A program made the translations under genes and the position numbers. A stretch of 64,000 bases of DNA, taken from an uncultured Cohaesibacter sp. (GTDB taxonomy: Bacteria > Pseudomonadota > Alphaproteobacteria > Rhizobiales > Cohaesibacteraceae). Below, one piece after another: positions 45,507 through 54,143 of the stretch; the first letter of the stretch is position 1; each line of letters starts with the position of its first letter. Where the stretch lies: positions 784,775 through 848,774 of the forward strand of contig NZ_OY781091.1 of assembly GCF_963676275.1 (NCBI RefSeq), given 5' to 3'. The notes beneath the pieces were generated by a model. It did not search any database. It saw only the letters and a program-made list of their open reading frames with translations, and was not told where the DNA came from.

Positions 45507-46301
45507 ATGCCTCGTTACAAGCTTTTGATCGAATATGACGGACGTCCCTTTTCCGGCTGGCAACGGCAGGATAATGCGCCCTCCATCATGGGGCTGATTG
45601 AGGATTCCCTGTTCCGCTTCACCCATGAAAAAGTAACCCTGTTCGGTGCCGGACGCACGGATTCCGGCGTTCATGCGACCGGGCAGGTCGCTCATCTCGA
45701 TCTTGAACGCGACTGGCACAGCCAGAAGCTCAATGAGGCGCTGAATTTCTTCCTCAAGGAAACCGGTGTCGCCGTCCTCAGGGTCTGGAAGGTGAGCGAT
45801 GTCTTCGACAGCCGCTTCAAGGCCATCAGGCGTTATTATCGCTACCGCATCTGCAATCGCCGGGCTCCGCTGACCTTTGAAATGGGGCGCGCCTGGCAAT
45901 ATAGCTTCCCGATCGATATCGCGCTGATGCAACAGGGAGCGGACAGGTTGGTCGGCCATTATGATTTCACGACCTTCCGCGCGACCGCCTGTCAGGCCAA
46001 AAGCCCATGGCGCACCATGGAGCAACTGACCATCAGCCGCGAGGGCGAATGGGTCTATCTGGATGCCATGGCCCGTTCCTTCCTGCATAACCAGATCCGC
46101 TCCTTCGTCGGCTCACTGGTGGAAGTGGGATCTGGGCGCAAATCACCAGACTGGATTTCTGAAATTCTGGATGCAAGGGATCGTCGCGCCTGCGGAGCGG
46201 TTGCTCCGCCCGACGGGCTTTATCTAACCCGCGTCGATTATCCCGATGATCTTGATTATGTCATCGCTGAAGAGCCCTGGCGCGGCCACAAGAAGGACTA
46301 G
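45507..46301 (+). CDS. truA: tRNA pseudouridine(38-40) synthase TruA
   Basis: A 264-residue pseudouridine synthase acting on the tRNA anticodon arm. The catalytic Asp52 is in GAGRTDSGVHATGQVAH. It begins RYKLLIEYDGRPFSGWQRQ, and the C-terminal part has FLHNQIRSFVGSLVEVG. Length matches the family. It starts 29 bp after fmt on the same strand and closes the def-fmt-truA group. Confidence 0.95.
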   Translation: MPRYKLLIEYDGRPFSGWQRQDNAPSIMGLIEDSLFRFTHEKVTLFGAGRTDSGVHATGQVAHLDLERDWHSQKLNEALNFFLKETGVAVLRVWKVSDVFDSRFKAIRRYYRYRICNRRAPLTFEMGRAWQYSFPIDIALMQQGADRLVGHYDFTTFRATACQAKSPWRTMEQLTISREGEWVYLDAMARSFLHNQIRSFVGSLVEVGSGRKSPDWISEILDARDRRACGAVAPPDGLYLTRVDYPDDLDYVIAEEPWRGHKKD

Positions 46302-46393
46302 CCCCCTTGATGGCAGGGCTGGAAGGCTGCGGATTCAGTCTTCCCTTCCCGTCACGGCTGCGCGCTTCTGTCTGGCTGGCGTCGAGATGTGCT

Positions 46394-46969
46394 TTACGCA
46401 GCAAGGGTCGTCTGAGCGACGCTATGCAGCCAGAATGCTGTTGTCAGTCCCATGATGACCATCAGGATTGCCAGCCCCAGTGCCGTGAAGGGCGGACATT
46501 TCAGCACAAAGCCATAGAGCCGATAGGCGATCCACAAGGCAAAGCCGTAGATTGCGAACATCAGCAGCACCGAAAGCTGCGGCGGGATCAACTGGGTTGT
46601 CATCAGGGCTCCGGGCAGCATGGTGATCAGCACCATGATGACGCTGAGCCAGTTGTAGCTGACAATCAGCGGAATGAAGCGGTCTTTATAACCCAGAGCC
46701 GAGATCAGGGCATAAAGGACCATGGGCGGAAGACCCCAATCCAGAAACAGCTGCAACAGATAGAGAGGCCCGCCTCCGGTGCGCAAGAGCAGCACCTCGT
46801 CGAGATAGCCGAACAGCAGCGCATAGAACAGGCTGAGCGGCTCGACGATCAGCATGGCGAGGAAAGACAGCCAGAAGCCGCGCCGGGTGGCGTCTATGCC
46901 ATAAAGCGCCTCGTCCTTGCCACGCACAAAAGCCCATAACAGTTCAAGGTGATAGAGGATATAGGTCAT
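46394..46969 (-). CDS. Multi-pass membrane protein of unknown function
   Basis: A 191-residue protein with about five membrane helices (roughly residues 35-55, 68-90, 105-130, 135-155 and 165-185). The N-terminus has a soluble segment, LWAFVRGKDEALYGIDATRRGF. I cannot assign a family with confidence; overall it resembles small YIP1-like membrane proteins. The longer frame starts with TTG at 46972; ATG 46969 is used. It lies downstream of dapE on the same strand with 191 bp between them, including a hairpin, and converges with truA. Confidence 0.75.
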   Translation of the reverse strand: MTYILYHLELLWAFVRGKDEALYGIDATRRGFWLSFLAMLIVEPLSLFYALLFGYLDEVLLLRTGGGPLYLLQLFLDWGLPPMVLYALISALGYKDRFIPLIVSYNWLSVIMVLITMLPGALMTTQLIPPQLSVLLMFAIYGFALWIAYRLYGFVLKCPPFTALGLAILMVIMGLTTAFWLHSVAQTTLAA

Positions 46970-47109
46970 CAAGAGCCTGTCAGCTGAAGGGGTAAGCGTT
47001 CACCATCATGGATAGATGAACAAGCATCAGGAGTCCAAAGGCCACCATCGGGCATGCCCAGAAAAAGTAGCACCGGACAAAAACCAGACAGCAAAAGCAG
47101 ATAGCAAAG

Positions 47110-47130
47110 GAGGCCAGCATAGCTGGCCTC
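47110..47130 (-). terminator. Hairpin downstream of dapE
   Basis: GAGGCCAGC and GCTGGCCTC form a perfect 9-bp stem with a 3-nt loop, 31 bp after the dapE stop on the minus strand. The following sequence (CTTTGCT) has only a weak T run, so it may terminate partially or protect the 3' end. Confidence 0.5.
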
Positions 47131-47160
47131 GCGCATAAATCAACTTCGAAGAGGTGAGCT

Positions 47161-48330
47161 TCACTGATCGAAATAGTCCTGCATGAAGGCATAATAGATA
47201 TCGGTCAGTTGCTCGATATCCGCCACTGCGACATGCTCGTCGACCATATGCATGGTCTGGCCAACCAGACCGAACTCGATCACCGGACAGTAATTCTTGA
47301 TGAAGCGGGCGTCCGAAGTGCCGCCGCCGGTGGACAGCTCCGGAGTTTTGCCGGTAACCGTCGAGACCGCATCTGAAAAACGGTCAATCAATGCCTGCGA
47401 GCGGGTCAGGAAGGCTTCGCTGCCATCCGCTTCCAGAGTGACCGAAAGCGAGAACCCCTCTTCGGGCAGGCACTGGCGCGCATGGTCGCTGACAAATGCC
47501 TTGAGCTTTTCTGCATCCCACAGATCGTTGAAGCGGACATTGAAGCGGGCTGCGGCCTGCTCGGGAATGACATTCCATGCCGGATTGCCAACATCGAAGG
47601 AAATGAATTCCAGATTGCTGGGCTGGAAAAATTCCGTACCCTCATCCAGCGTCTGTGCGCTGACATGCTCGACGATCTTGGCCAGCACGGGGACCGGGTT
47701 GCTGGCAAGATGGGGATAGGCTACATGCCCCTGTTTGCCACAGACCCTGACGGTGCCGGACTGGCTGCCCCGTCGGCCCACCTTGATCATGTCGCCCATG
47801 GCATGCGGATTGGTCGGCTCGCCCAGCACCGAGTCGGAGAATTGCTCGCCCCGTTCGGCGGCCCATTGCATCAGCTTGACCGTGCCATTGCAGGCCGGGC
47901 CTTCCTCGTCTCCCGTCAGGATAAAGGAAATGGTGGCCTTTGGCGCACCATGCTTTTCGATATAACGCAACACGGCGGCGACAAAGGCCGCGACCCCGCC
48001 CTTCATGTCTGCCGCGCCACGGCCATAGAGCAGGCCATCCTTGATGGTTCCGCTGAAGGGAGGCACGCTCCAGAGAGCTTCATCGCCAGCGGGCACCACA
48101 TCCACATGCCCCGCAAAGGCCAGATGCGGCCCTTCACCACCGGACAGTTTGGCAAACATATTCTCGACATCGGGATAGCCCGCCTCGGAGAAGACAGGGC
48201 GATGGATCTCGAAGCCGAAGGGGGTGAGCAGACCGTCAAGATAGTCAAGGACGCCCGCTTCTTCAGGCGTGACACTGGGGCACTGGATCAGGGCGCTGGC
48301 AAGGTCCGTGGCCTTTGGAGCTTTCGTCAT
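47161..48330 (-). CDS. dapE: Succinyl-diaminopimelate desuccinylase
   Basis: A 389-residue M20 family metalloenzyme that makes LL-diaminopimelate for lysine and peptidoglycan. Metal and catalytic motifs are AFAGHVDVVPAGD (first metal His and Asp), YGRGAADMKGG (bridging Asp), TGDEEGPACNG (catalytic Glu pair) and a C-terminal His in VGQTMHMVDEHV. The substrate-binding stretch LSTGGGTSDARF is present. The frame reaches 48444, but ATG 48330 (MTKAPKATDLA) gives the usual size. dapD is about 1.8 kb upstream, with three other genes between them. Confidence 0.95.
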   Translation of the reverse strand: MTKAPKATDLASALIQCPSVTPEEAGVLDYLDGLLTPFGFEIHRPVFSEAGYPDVENMFAKLSGGEGPHLAFAGHVDVVPAGDEALWSVPPFSGTIKDGLLYGRGAADMKGGVAAFVAAVLRYIEKHGAPKATISFILTGDEEGPACNGTVKLMQWAAERGEQFSDSVLGEPTNPHAMGDMIKVGRRGSQSGTVRVCGKQGHVAYPHLASNPVPVLAKIVEHVSAQTLDEGTEFFQPSNLEFISFDVGNPAWNVIPEQAAARFNVRFNDLWDAEKLKAFVSDHARQCLPEEGFSLSVTLEADGSEAFLTRSQALIDRFSDAVSTVTGKTPELSTGGGTSDARFIKNYCPVIEFGLVGQTMHMVDEHVAVADIEQLTDIYYAFMQDYFDQ

Positions 48331-48497
48331 GTCGTAAAGCGCTTTCTTGTTTGATGAGGTGATAAGGGCAGGCGTGGGCATGCCCTTGAACAGACATGGC
48401 GCTGAATTCGCCGCGAGCATAATCAAGCCCGTCCTCGCCTTCAACAGGATTTCTGAAGTTGGCGATATCAGATGATGATCGTCACCTGATTAAAGCA

Positions 48498-48974
48498 TCA
48501 TATGGCGGTGATTTGCTGTTCGGCCTGTTCGTCAATGATCTCCCGTTTTGGGGCGCGTACCCCGAGATCGTAGAAATAGACGAGCCAGAAAGGCACCAGC
48601 GGCGCCAGAAACATCAGGCGGGTATCAAAGCCCACCGAACAGGAAAGGGGAAAGTGGGGCGCCAGAGCACTCAGCGTCAGCAGGATCGGCACCGCATAGG
48701 CGAAAAAGCTCTTATGGCCGCGCTCCAGCTTTCGTAACCGCTTGATGACCACGCAATACCACATGAAGAGAAACAGAAAGGCCATCACGCCCAAGGCGGC
48801 ATAATAGGCCTTGCCCAGAAAGGTGGAAGGATCCTGCGTGCAAAGCTCGTTTTCGTGAACACGAAACAGAAAGGCTGCACCGATCTCCATGGGGAACAGG
48901 AACATATGGGCATACCAGAAGTCCCTGCGCCCGATTGCGCCGCGACTGTCAAACAACAAGCCTTCAAAAGTCAT
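48498..48974 (-). CDS. DUF805-like membrane protein
   Basis: A 158-residue inner-membrane protein. It opens with LLFDSRGAIGRRDFWYAHMFLFP, the 'GRxxRxxFW' start typical of DUF805 proteins, followed by four helices and a charged tail. The segment WYCVVIKRLRKLERG matches the family's conserved 'xKRLHD'-like part. The function of DUF805 proteins is unknown. A long upstream extension to 49148 is open but not credible; ATG 48974 has GGGAGG 8 nt upstream. It lies between dapE and the decarboxylase-fold gene on the same strand. Confidence 0.82.
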   Translation of the reverse strand: MTFEGLLFDSRGAIGRRDFWYAHMFLFPMEIGAAFLFRVHENELCTQDPSTFLGKAYYAALGVMAFLFLFMWYCVVIKRLRKLERGHKSFFAYAVPILLTLSALAPHFPLSCSVGFDTRLMFLAPLVPFWLVYFYDLGVRAPKREIIDEQAEQQITAI

Positions 48975-49209
48975 CCTGATGCCTCCCCGAACCAGAATAG
49001 CATGCCCCGCAATGCATGATCCAAAATCAGGCCCACTCATCCGCGATGAGACCAGATTATAGCGCGCTCTGGTTGAGGGCAATTGATAAGATGGATTTCT
49101 TCGGAAAGGCTGATGTCTTTTATACAATTGCTTTTGGCTGCCAGTCATTCGGCCTGCCGACCTTCTGACTTTCTGCCTTTCCGCCTGTTGTCTTCCTGCC
49201 TATCGTCCG

Positions 49210-49632
49210 TCAGGCGGGAGCCCTTTGGGCCGCAAAGACCTCCTTGGCGGTTTGCAGACCATTGATCGCGGCTGGCAGGCCACCATAGACGGCCATTTGC
49301 CAGATCACTTCAACAATCTCCTGCTCGCTTGCCCCCACGGCCAGCGTATGTTCGAGATTGATCCGGAGTTGCGGCGCGGTCTGACCGCCAAGCACGGTCA
49401 GCGCGGCAATGGTTGCCAGCTGGCGGCTCTTGCTGTCCAGTCCCGGTCGGGAATAGTGCCGCCCATAGGCCCATTCGATCAGGCTCTCGGCAAAGTCCGG
49501 CAACATGTCGCCAAACCATGCCTGCAGTTGGTCCTCAAGGCCGGGATGATGGGCATCACAATAGGCCCGTGCCCTTTCAAGGGCGCTGGTCTGATCTCCG
49601 GATGCGGGGGATTGTGCTTGTGTCTCGTTCAT
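49210..49632 (-). CDS. Carboxymuconolactone decarboxylase-family protein
   Basis: A 140-residue all-helical protein of the CMD/AhpD-like superfamily. The core LDSKSRQLATIAALTVLGGQ and LAVGASEQEIVEVIWQMAVYGG is the CMD signature. The CxxC redox pair of AhpD is missing (only one Cys, in RAYCDAHH), so peroxidase activity is unlikely. Start ATG 49632 has GGAGG 7 nt upstream and lies inside the end of the merR gene (56-nt overlap), pointing to coupled expression. MerR regulators commonly sit beside such genes in aldehyde or stress response; the substrate here is unknown. Confidence 0.85.
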   Translation of the reverse strand: MNETQAQSPASGDQTSALERARAYCDAHHPGLEDQLQAWFGDMLPDFAESLIEWAYGRHYSRPGLDSKSRQLATIAALTVLGGQTAPQLRINLEHTLAVGASEQEIVEVIWQMAVYGGLPAAINGLQTAKEVFAAQRAPA

Positions 49633-50005
49633 GATCTGCCTCCATGACATGGGCTTTCTCCATGTCCTTGTAGATTGCGATTTTCTTTTCGAGCACGGGC
49701 AGCGTTTCCCTGAGATCTTCAATCTGGCGGATCACCTCCAGATGCTGTTCTTCCAGCATCTGCCGCCTGGCACTGGCGGTTTGTGGCCCCTCTGCACGCA
49801 ATTGCGCATAACGGACCATCTGGGAAATGCCCATGCCGGTGGCCTTGAGATGCTTGAGAAAGCTCAGCCAGCCGGAAATCTCCATGCCATATTGCCGCCG
49901 CCCTGCCGCATCGCGCGGGGCATCGGGCAAAAGCCCGATCTTCTCGTAATAGCGGATGGTGTGAACGGACAGACCGGACAGCTTTGCCAGATTTCCTATC
50001 TTCAA
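49577..50005 (-). CDS. MerR-family transcriptional regulator
   Basis: A 142-residue MerR protein. The winged helix starts MKIGNLAKLSGLSVHTIRYYEKIGLLP, followed by the dimer coiled coil (about residues 80-120). There is no cysteine in the whole protein, so metal or thiol sensing like MerR, SoxR or AdhR is unlikely; the signal is unknown. It overlaps the CMD gene and probably controls both through the promoter at 50033-50063, which has the extended 19-bp spacer characteristic of MerR regulation. Confidence 0.9.
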   Translation of the reverse strand: MKIGNLAKLSGLSVHTIRYYEKIGLLPDAPRDAAGRRQYGMEISGWLSFLKHLKATGMGISQMVRYAQLRAEGPQTASARRQMLEEQHLEVIRQIEDLRETLPVLEKKIAIYKDMEKAHVMEADHERDTSTIPRIRRSDQRP

Positions 50006-50032
50006 GGGAACGCTCCTGTTTCGATATGGGGG

Positions 50033-50063
50033 AGGCTAGGTCTTCGAGTGCACTCTAGGTCAA
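50033..50063 (-). promoter_or_regulatory. MerR-type promoter/operator with 19-bp spacer
   Basis: Read leftward, TTGACC (50058-50063) and TAGCCT (50033-50038) are separated by exactly 19 bp, the overlong spacer that MerR-family activators act on. Inside the spacer is the palindrome GAGTGCACTC (50046-50055), within CTAGAGTGCACTCGAAG. The merR start lies 27 bp downstream of the -10 element. Autoregulation is inferred. Confidence 0.75.
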
Positions 50064-50073
50064 GCGGTAAAAT

Positions 50074-50108
50074 AAAAAAAGTCCCGCCCTTATCAACAAG
50101 GGCAGGAC
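50074..50108 (-). terminator. Rho-independent terminator after dapD
   Basis: Read leftward, GTCCTGCCCTT pairs with AAGGGCGGGAC around a short loop, followed by seven T. It lies about 35 bp after the dapD stop and immediately upstream of the merR promoter, isolating the two units. Confidence 0.9.
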
Positions 50109-50141
50109 CAATCATGTCTTTAACCTGATTTGAGACAGGGA

Positions 50142-50996
50142 TCAGTCGCGCAGCAATTCGTTGATCGAGGTCTTGGAGCGGGTGCGCTCATCAACCCGCT
50201 TCACGATAACGGCGCAATAGAGGTTCGGGCCCGGTGTGCCGTCGGGCAAAGGCTTGCCCGGCATGGTGCCGGAAACGACGACCGAATAGGGGGGAACTTC
50301 GCCCATGAAGATCTCGCCCGTGGCGCGATCGATGATCTTGGTGGAAGCGCCCAGATAAACCCCCATGGAGAGCACCGAGCCTTCGCGCACGATGACGCCT
50401 TCAGCTACTTCGGCGCGGGCACCGATGAAGCAATTATCCTCGATCACCACCGGTCCGGCCTGAAGCGGTTCCAGAACGCCGCCAATGCCAGCGCCGCCGG
50501 AAATGTGAACATGCTTGCCGATCTGGGCACAGGAACCGACAGTAGCCCAGGTATCAACCATGGTGCCTTCATCGACATAGGCACCCAGATTGACAAAGGA
50601 TGGCATCAGCACCACGCCCTTGCCGATGAAAGCCGAGCGGCGCACGGTGCAGTTCGGAACGGCGCGGAAACCGGCATTCTCGAAATCGATGCCACCCCAG
50701 CCGTCAAATTTGGAGGGCACCTTGTCCCACCAGGTGGCATCTCCCGGGCCGCCCTTGATGACTTCCATGGCATTGAGGCGGAAGGACAACAGCACGGCCT
50801 TCTTGAGCCACTGATTGACGACCCAGTTGCCGTCAGCGCCCTTTTCTGCAACGCGTGCATGGCCGTTATCCAGAAGGGTAAGGGCCTTCTCCACTGCATC
50901 CCTGATGTCGCCGGTGGTGTTGCTATCGATGGTTTCGCGTGCGTCGAAGCCAGCTTCGATCGTGCTTTGAAGCGCGCTCAGATCAACTTGGGTCAT
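50142..50996 (-). CDS. dapD: Tetrahydrodipicolinate N-succinyltransferase
   Basis: A 284-residue left-handed beta-helix enzyme that succinylates tetrahydrodipicolinate in the lysine/diaminopimelate pathway. Hexapeptide repeats run from about residue 100 to 250 ([24 protein letters not shown], shown as consecutive turns, and [16 protein letters not shown]). The N-terminal helical domain contains [15 protein letters not shown]. Length agrees with DapD (about 275-285). DapE, encoded at 47161-48330, acts two steps later. It has its own terminator. Confidence 0.96.
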   Translation of the reverse strand: MTQVDLSALQSTIEAGFDARETIDSNTTGDIRDAVEKALTLLDNGHARVAEKGADGNWVVNQWLKKAVLLSFRLNAMEVIKGGPGDATWWDKVPSKFDGWGGIDFENAGFRAVPNCTVRRSAFIGKGVVLMPSFVNLGAYVDEGTMVDTWATVGSCAQIGKHVHISGGAGIGGVLEPLQAGPVVIEDNCFIGARAEVAEGVIVREGSVLSMGVYLGASTKIIDRATGEIFMGEVPPYSVVVSGTMPGKPLPDGTPGPNLYCAVIVKRVDERTRSKTSINELLRD

Positions 50997-51203
50997 GTCA
51001 GTTGCTTTCAGCTAGTCAAATTCATGTTCATAGAGCTCATGCGCCTGATGGACGCTTGTGCAGTCAATCGCCGGGCCGGATGATCTCACATTCGCGAGAA
51101 ACCATAAGCAATGCGGGTGCGAAGTCAATGCGGGAAGTGTCAAACGGGGGAAATTGCAATGGCTCGTGATGGCGGCTGCCCCTGAGGTAAGGGAGAGAGG
51201 CAG

Positions 51204-51238
51204 AAAACAGGGCCGACTGTTGCTAAGTCGACCCTGTT
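51204..51238 (-). terminator. Rho-independent terminator after the PAS gene
   Basis: Read leftward, ACAGGGTCGAC pairs with GTCGGCCCTGT (one mismatch) around a 9-nt loop, followed by TTTTCTG. It lies about 60 bp after the PAS gene's stop and ahead of dapD. Confidence 0.75.
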
Positions 51239-51297
51239 CTTGTTTGCATGTCGGCAGAAGCCTCTCGTCGGCTTTTCCTGCCACGCCTGCGAGACGC

Positions 51298-51822
51298 TCA
51301 GAGGGAAAGGACGAAGCGCCGGTAGGAGGTGGACTTTTCGTTCAGCAGCGAAGCGAGATGTTCGCTGCCAGCTTTCAGCCCTTCTTCTTCATCGTCAAAC
51401 CGGCTCTCGATGTCATGCAGTTCCTTGTATAAAGGCTCGATCACCTCGCGCAACGTGGTGCGGTTCGGCACCCTGCGAGAGGCCTCATAGCCCACGACTT
51501 CACCGGTCTCGTCCTTGGACGGCGTGATGTGCGTGAAAGCCCAGAAATGATCGCCGTTGCTGGCCATATTCAGCATATAGGCAAAAGCATCCGTTTGTGC
51601 TTCCAGATCATCCCACAGCAGCTTGAAGATGGAGCGGGGCATTTCCGGGTGGCGCAGACAATTGTGGGGCTGTCCAAGCAGGCTGCGGTCTTCATAGCCC
51701 GTTATGTCCCGGAAATACTCGTTGCAGTAGGTGATATATCCATCCTTGTCGGTTCGGCTCACGAGAATTTGCGTATCGTCATAGAGTCTTTCTATACCGG
51801 TAGGAGAAATTGTTGTTGTCAT
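51298..51822 (-). CDS. Solo Aer-like PAS-domain protein
   Basis: A 174-residue soluble protein made of one PAS domain (about residues 12-120) and a charged helical tail. The core GQPHNCLRHPEMPRSIFKLLW resembles the FAD-binding PAS of the aerotaxis receptor Aer, where 'RHPDMP' is the hallmark. No HAMP, methyl-accepting, kinase or GGDEF output domain is attached, so it may pass a redox signal to a partner; that is inference. Start ATG 51822 has GGAG 8 nt upstream. It is monocistronic with a terminator, and divergent from the L,D-transpeptidase gene. Confidence 0.85.
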   Translation of the reverse strand: MTTTISPTGIERLYDDTQILVSRTDKDGYITYCNEYFRDITGYEDRSLLGQPHNCLRHPEMPRSIFKLLWDDLEAQTDAFAYMLNMASNGDHFWAFTHITPSKDETGEVVGYEASRRVPNRTTLREVIEPLYKELHDIESRFDDEEEGLKAGSEHLASLLNEKSTSYRRFVLSL

Positions 51823-52458
51823 TTCGGTCTCCTTTGGTTTGGCAGAGACATTGGGAGGATGATCTCTGCTGCAGTTTGCTCCTGCCACCATGAAAAAAAC
51901 TGGTCTGTTTTCACGGGTCAGGACGATCGGGGGATTTTCCTCTATTTTCCTAGAGAGATTCTAAAAAATAGTGCTTATTTTTGCAAAAATAAACAAAAAT
52001 CTACTGGCCTGATGATGCTTGCTGCTAAGTGATGAGCGTAGCAAAAACCGTGAGAGAAATTCTGTTCTGCGTTGAATGAAAGAAAATACGTGCGGTATCC
52101 TATGTAGAATTGTTTGTAAAATTCGAATTTTATCAATGACATGATCGTAATTGAGGCAATATGGAGTGCTGATGCGAATAATTATGTCAAAAATAGACAA
52201 AATTAACGATGTCAATACTTGATTATACGAGAGAAAATGAAGGATACTATTTTGTGTACCGGAATGAGATTTCGAAAATTAGGGTGATTTTAAGGCTAAC
52301 GTGGCATAAAGAATAAAAGGCGGGACGGTCTGACATGCTTGCGCCATTGCCGGACGAATGGACTCGCATAGTTTAAGTGATTATACTAAGGATGTGTCGC
52401 GAACAGGCTGGCTTTTGTCGCAAGGCTGCGTAATTGCAATGGAATGTTGGGGGTCAGA
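51823..52458. other. 636-bp AT-rich divergent intergenic region
   Basis: No credible gene. It is AT-rich from about 51940 to 52320, includes an 18-bp perfect palindrome (51975-51992), and must hold the promoters of the PAS gene (leftward) and the L,D-transpeptidase gene (rightward). Confidence 0.55.
51975..51992. promoter_or_regulatory. Perfect 18-bp AT-rich palindrome
   Basis: TTATTTTTGCAAAAATAA is its own reverse complement. It lies about 150 bp upstream of the PAS gene start and could be the binding site of a dimeric regulator. The identity of the regulator is unknown. Confidence 0.45.
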
Positions 52459-53982
52459 ATGAAGAATAAAGGGCGATTGCTGCTTACCGTGGGATTTATC
52501 TTGGCCGCCGCTGGCCCCGGTCTGGCAACCGAGAAATCGCTGGATCCGGCAGCGGAGACCAATGAGCCCAGCCAGTCCGCTCAGGTCGCGCTTGCTGCGG
52601 ACAAGGACGCTCCCATTCAGATCATCGTTTCGCGCAAGGATCAGCGCCTTCGCGTCTATCGTGGCCGTGAGGTCATCGCCACCTCGCGCGTTTCAACCGG
52701 CAAGGCAGGGCATACCACGCCAACCGGCATTTTCTCCATTCTGGAAAAGAGACGCCAGCATTTTTCAAATCTTTATGACAGCGCTCCGATGCCCTATATG
52801 CAGCGGCTGACATGGTCTGGCGTCGCCTTGCATGAATCCGGTTCCGTGCCCAACTATCCGGCCTCTCACGGCTGCGTGCGCCTGCCAAGGGGCTTTGCCA
52901 GCAAGCTTTATTCGATGACCGAGCGTGGCGCCCATGTGATCATCGCCAACCGGGAAGCCGAGCCGGAACTGATCGAGAATGCCAATCTTTTCCAGCCGCA
53001 AGAGGTAGAATTGGCCAGCCAGCTGACCGAGCTTAGCCTGGGGGCTGCCGAACCGGTCAGGGGCCATGGCAAGCTTGCGCTGCTTTCAGACCGGCCGGAC
53101 GAAGATCCGCTTGCCGCCAAATTGTCTCTGCGACTCAATATGCTCGATCAGGTCAAACGCGGCAAGGCCCCCATCCGCGTGTTCATCACGCGCCAGCCTC
53201 GCGGCAACATGGTTCGGGAGGTGCAGGTCATCCTCAACCAGTTGGGCTTTGATGCTGGTGAGCCGGACGGTCTGGCAGGCAAGGCGACCTATGCTGCCGT
53301 GCGTGCCTTCATCCGGTCCAGAGAGGGCAGCATCGAAGCGCGCGCCCTGCCGCTCAAGGCCGTCATAGACGAGACGCTGTTGAGCGCTCTTTATCATGCC
53401 GCAGGCAAGGGAGATATTCCGACCGGCCATATTTATGTGCGGTCCAATTTCAAACCCCTGTTTGACGCACCCATCATGATCAAGAATCCCGATATTCCGC
53501 TTGGAGCGCATCTGCTCACCGCAATCCATTCCCAAACAGAGGCCGACAAGCTCGACTGGCTGGCGGTCAATCTGACAGATCGCTACAACGACACCATGCA
53601 GAGCCGTCTCGGCGTCACGCAGGACAGCGAGGAAAGCGGGCTGGTTGCTTCAGCCGATGTGCTGGACCGGATTGAGATTCCGCAAGAGGTCCGTGCCCAG
53701 ATCGACATGCTGGTCAACAGCGGCTCCTCGATCACCATTTCCGATCGTGGCTTCAGTCGTGAGACCACCCCGGTGGGGACTGATTTCATCGTTCTGACCA
53801 GACCCGAACTGCCCGCTTCCCGGCCGGAGCAGAAAGTGGTGGAGCAAAAAAAGCCCGTTAAGCCGAAGGTTGTTGCCAGCAACAGCGCACAGGCAAGCGA
53901 GCCGCAAGCGCCCAGAAAACAGGGCCTCTTCTCGATGCTGATCAATCGCGGGGCGCGCCTGACCGAGGTGAGAACGCGCTGA
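52459..53982 (+). CDS. L,D-transpeptidase (YkuD) with peptidoglycan-binding region
   Basis: A 507-residue exported protein. The signal (about residues 1-24) ends near GLATEK. The YkuD catalytic domain (about 52-175) carries GVALHESGSVPNYPASHGCVRL, with the catalytic His and the HGCVRL Cys motif. A peptidoglycan-binding-1-like region follows (VQVILNQLGFDAGEPDGLAGKATYAA split over about residues 253-285), then GHIYVRSNFKPLFDAP, a segment I recall from rhizobial relatives. The tail is Lys/Pro-rich. Such enzymes make 3-3 cross-links or attach proteins to peptidoglycan. ATG 52459 is preferred over 52444. Confidence 0.9.
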   Translation: MKNKGRLLLTVGFILAAAGPGLATEKSLDPAAETNEPSQSAQVALAADKDAPIQIIVSRKDQRLRVYRGREVIATSRVSTGKAGHTTPTGIFSILEKRRQHFSNLYDSAPMPYMQRLTWSGVALHESGSVPNYPASHGCVRLPRGFASKLYSMTERGAHVIIANREAEPELIENANLFQPQEVELASQLTELSLGAAEPVRGHGKLALLSDRPDEDPLAAKLSLRLNMLDQVKRGKAPIRVFITRQPRGNMVREVQVILNQLGFDAGEPDGLAGKATYAAVRAFIRSREGSIEARALPLKAVIDETLLSALYHAAGKGDIPTGHIYVRSNFKPLFDAPIMIKNPDIPLGAHLLTAIHSQTEADKLDWLAVNLTDRYNDTMQSRLGVTQDSEESGLVASADVLDRIEIPQEVRAQIDMLVNSGSSITISDRGFSRETTPVGTDFIVLTRPELPASRPEQKVVEQKKPVKPKVVASNSAQASEPQAPRKQGLFSMLINRGARLTEVRTR

Positions 53983-54045
53983 TCTCAACGCGCATTGGAG
54001 CTCCAAAATCTGACAGCTTTGAGATAGGCTATCAGTTGGTTGAAA

Positions 54046-54082
54046 TGAAAAAGCCCTGTTCCTTTTCGGAGCAGGGCTTTTT
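54046..54082. terminator. Bidirectional terminator between ldt and phoB
   Basis: AAAGCCCTG and CAGGGCTTT form a stem; a run of A precedes it and a run of T follows it, so it can work on both strands. It lies between the convergent L,D-transpeptidase and phoB genes. Confidence 0.88.
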
Positions 54083-54143
54083 GGCAAATTGGATATCACC
54101 AGCATCGGGCGGGTGCCGGGATGGAACGGCGCGGCGGCAAGCG

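Noticed and set aside
46980-47192. Minus-strand 70-codon frame overlapping the end of dapE, with a hydrophobic stretch
   Set aside because: It overlaps dapE and the downstream hairpin, has no Shine-Dalgarno and no family resemblance.
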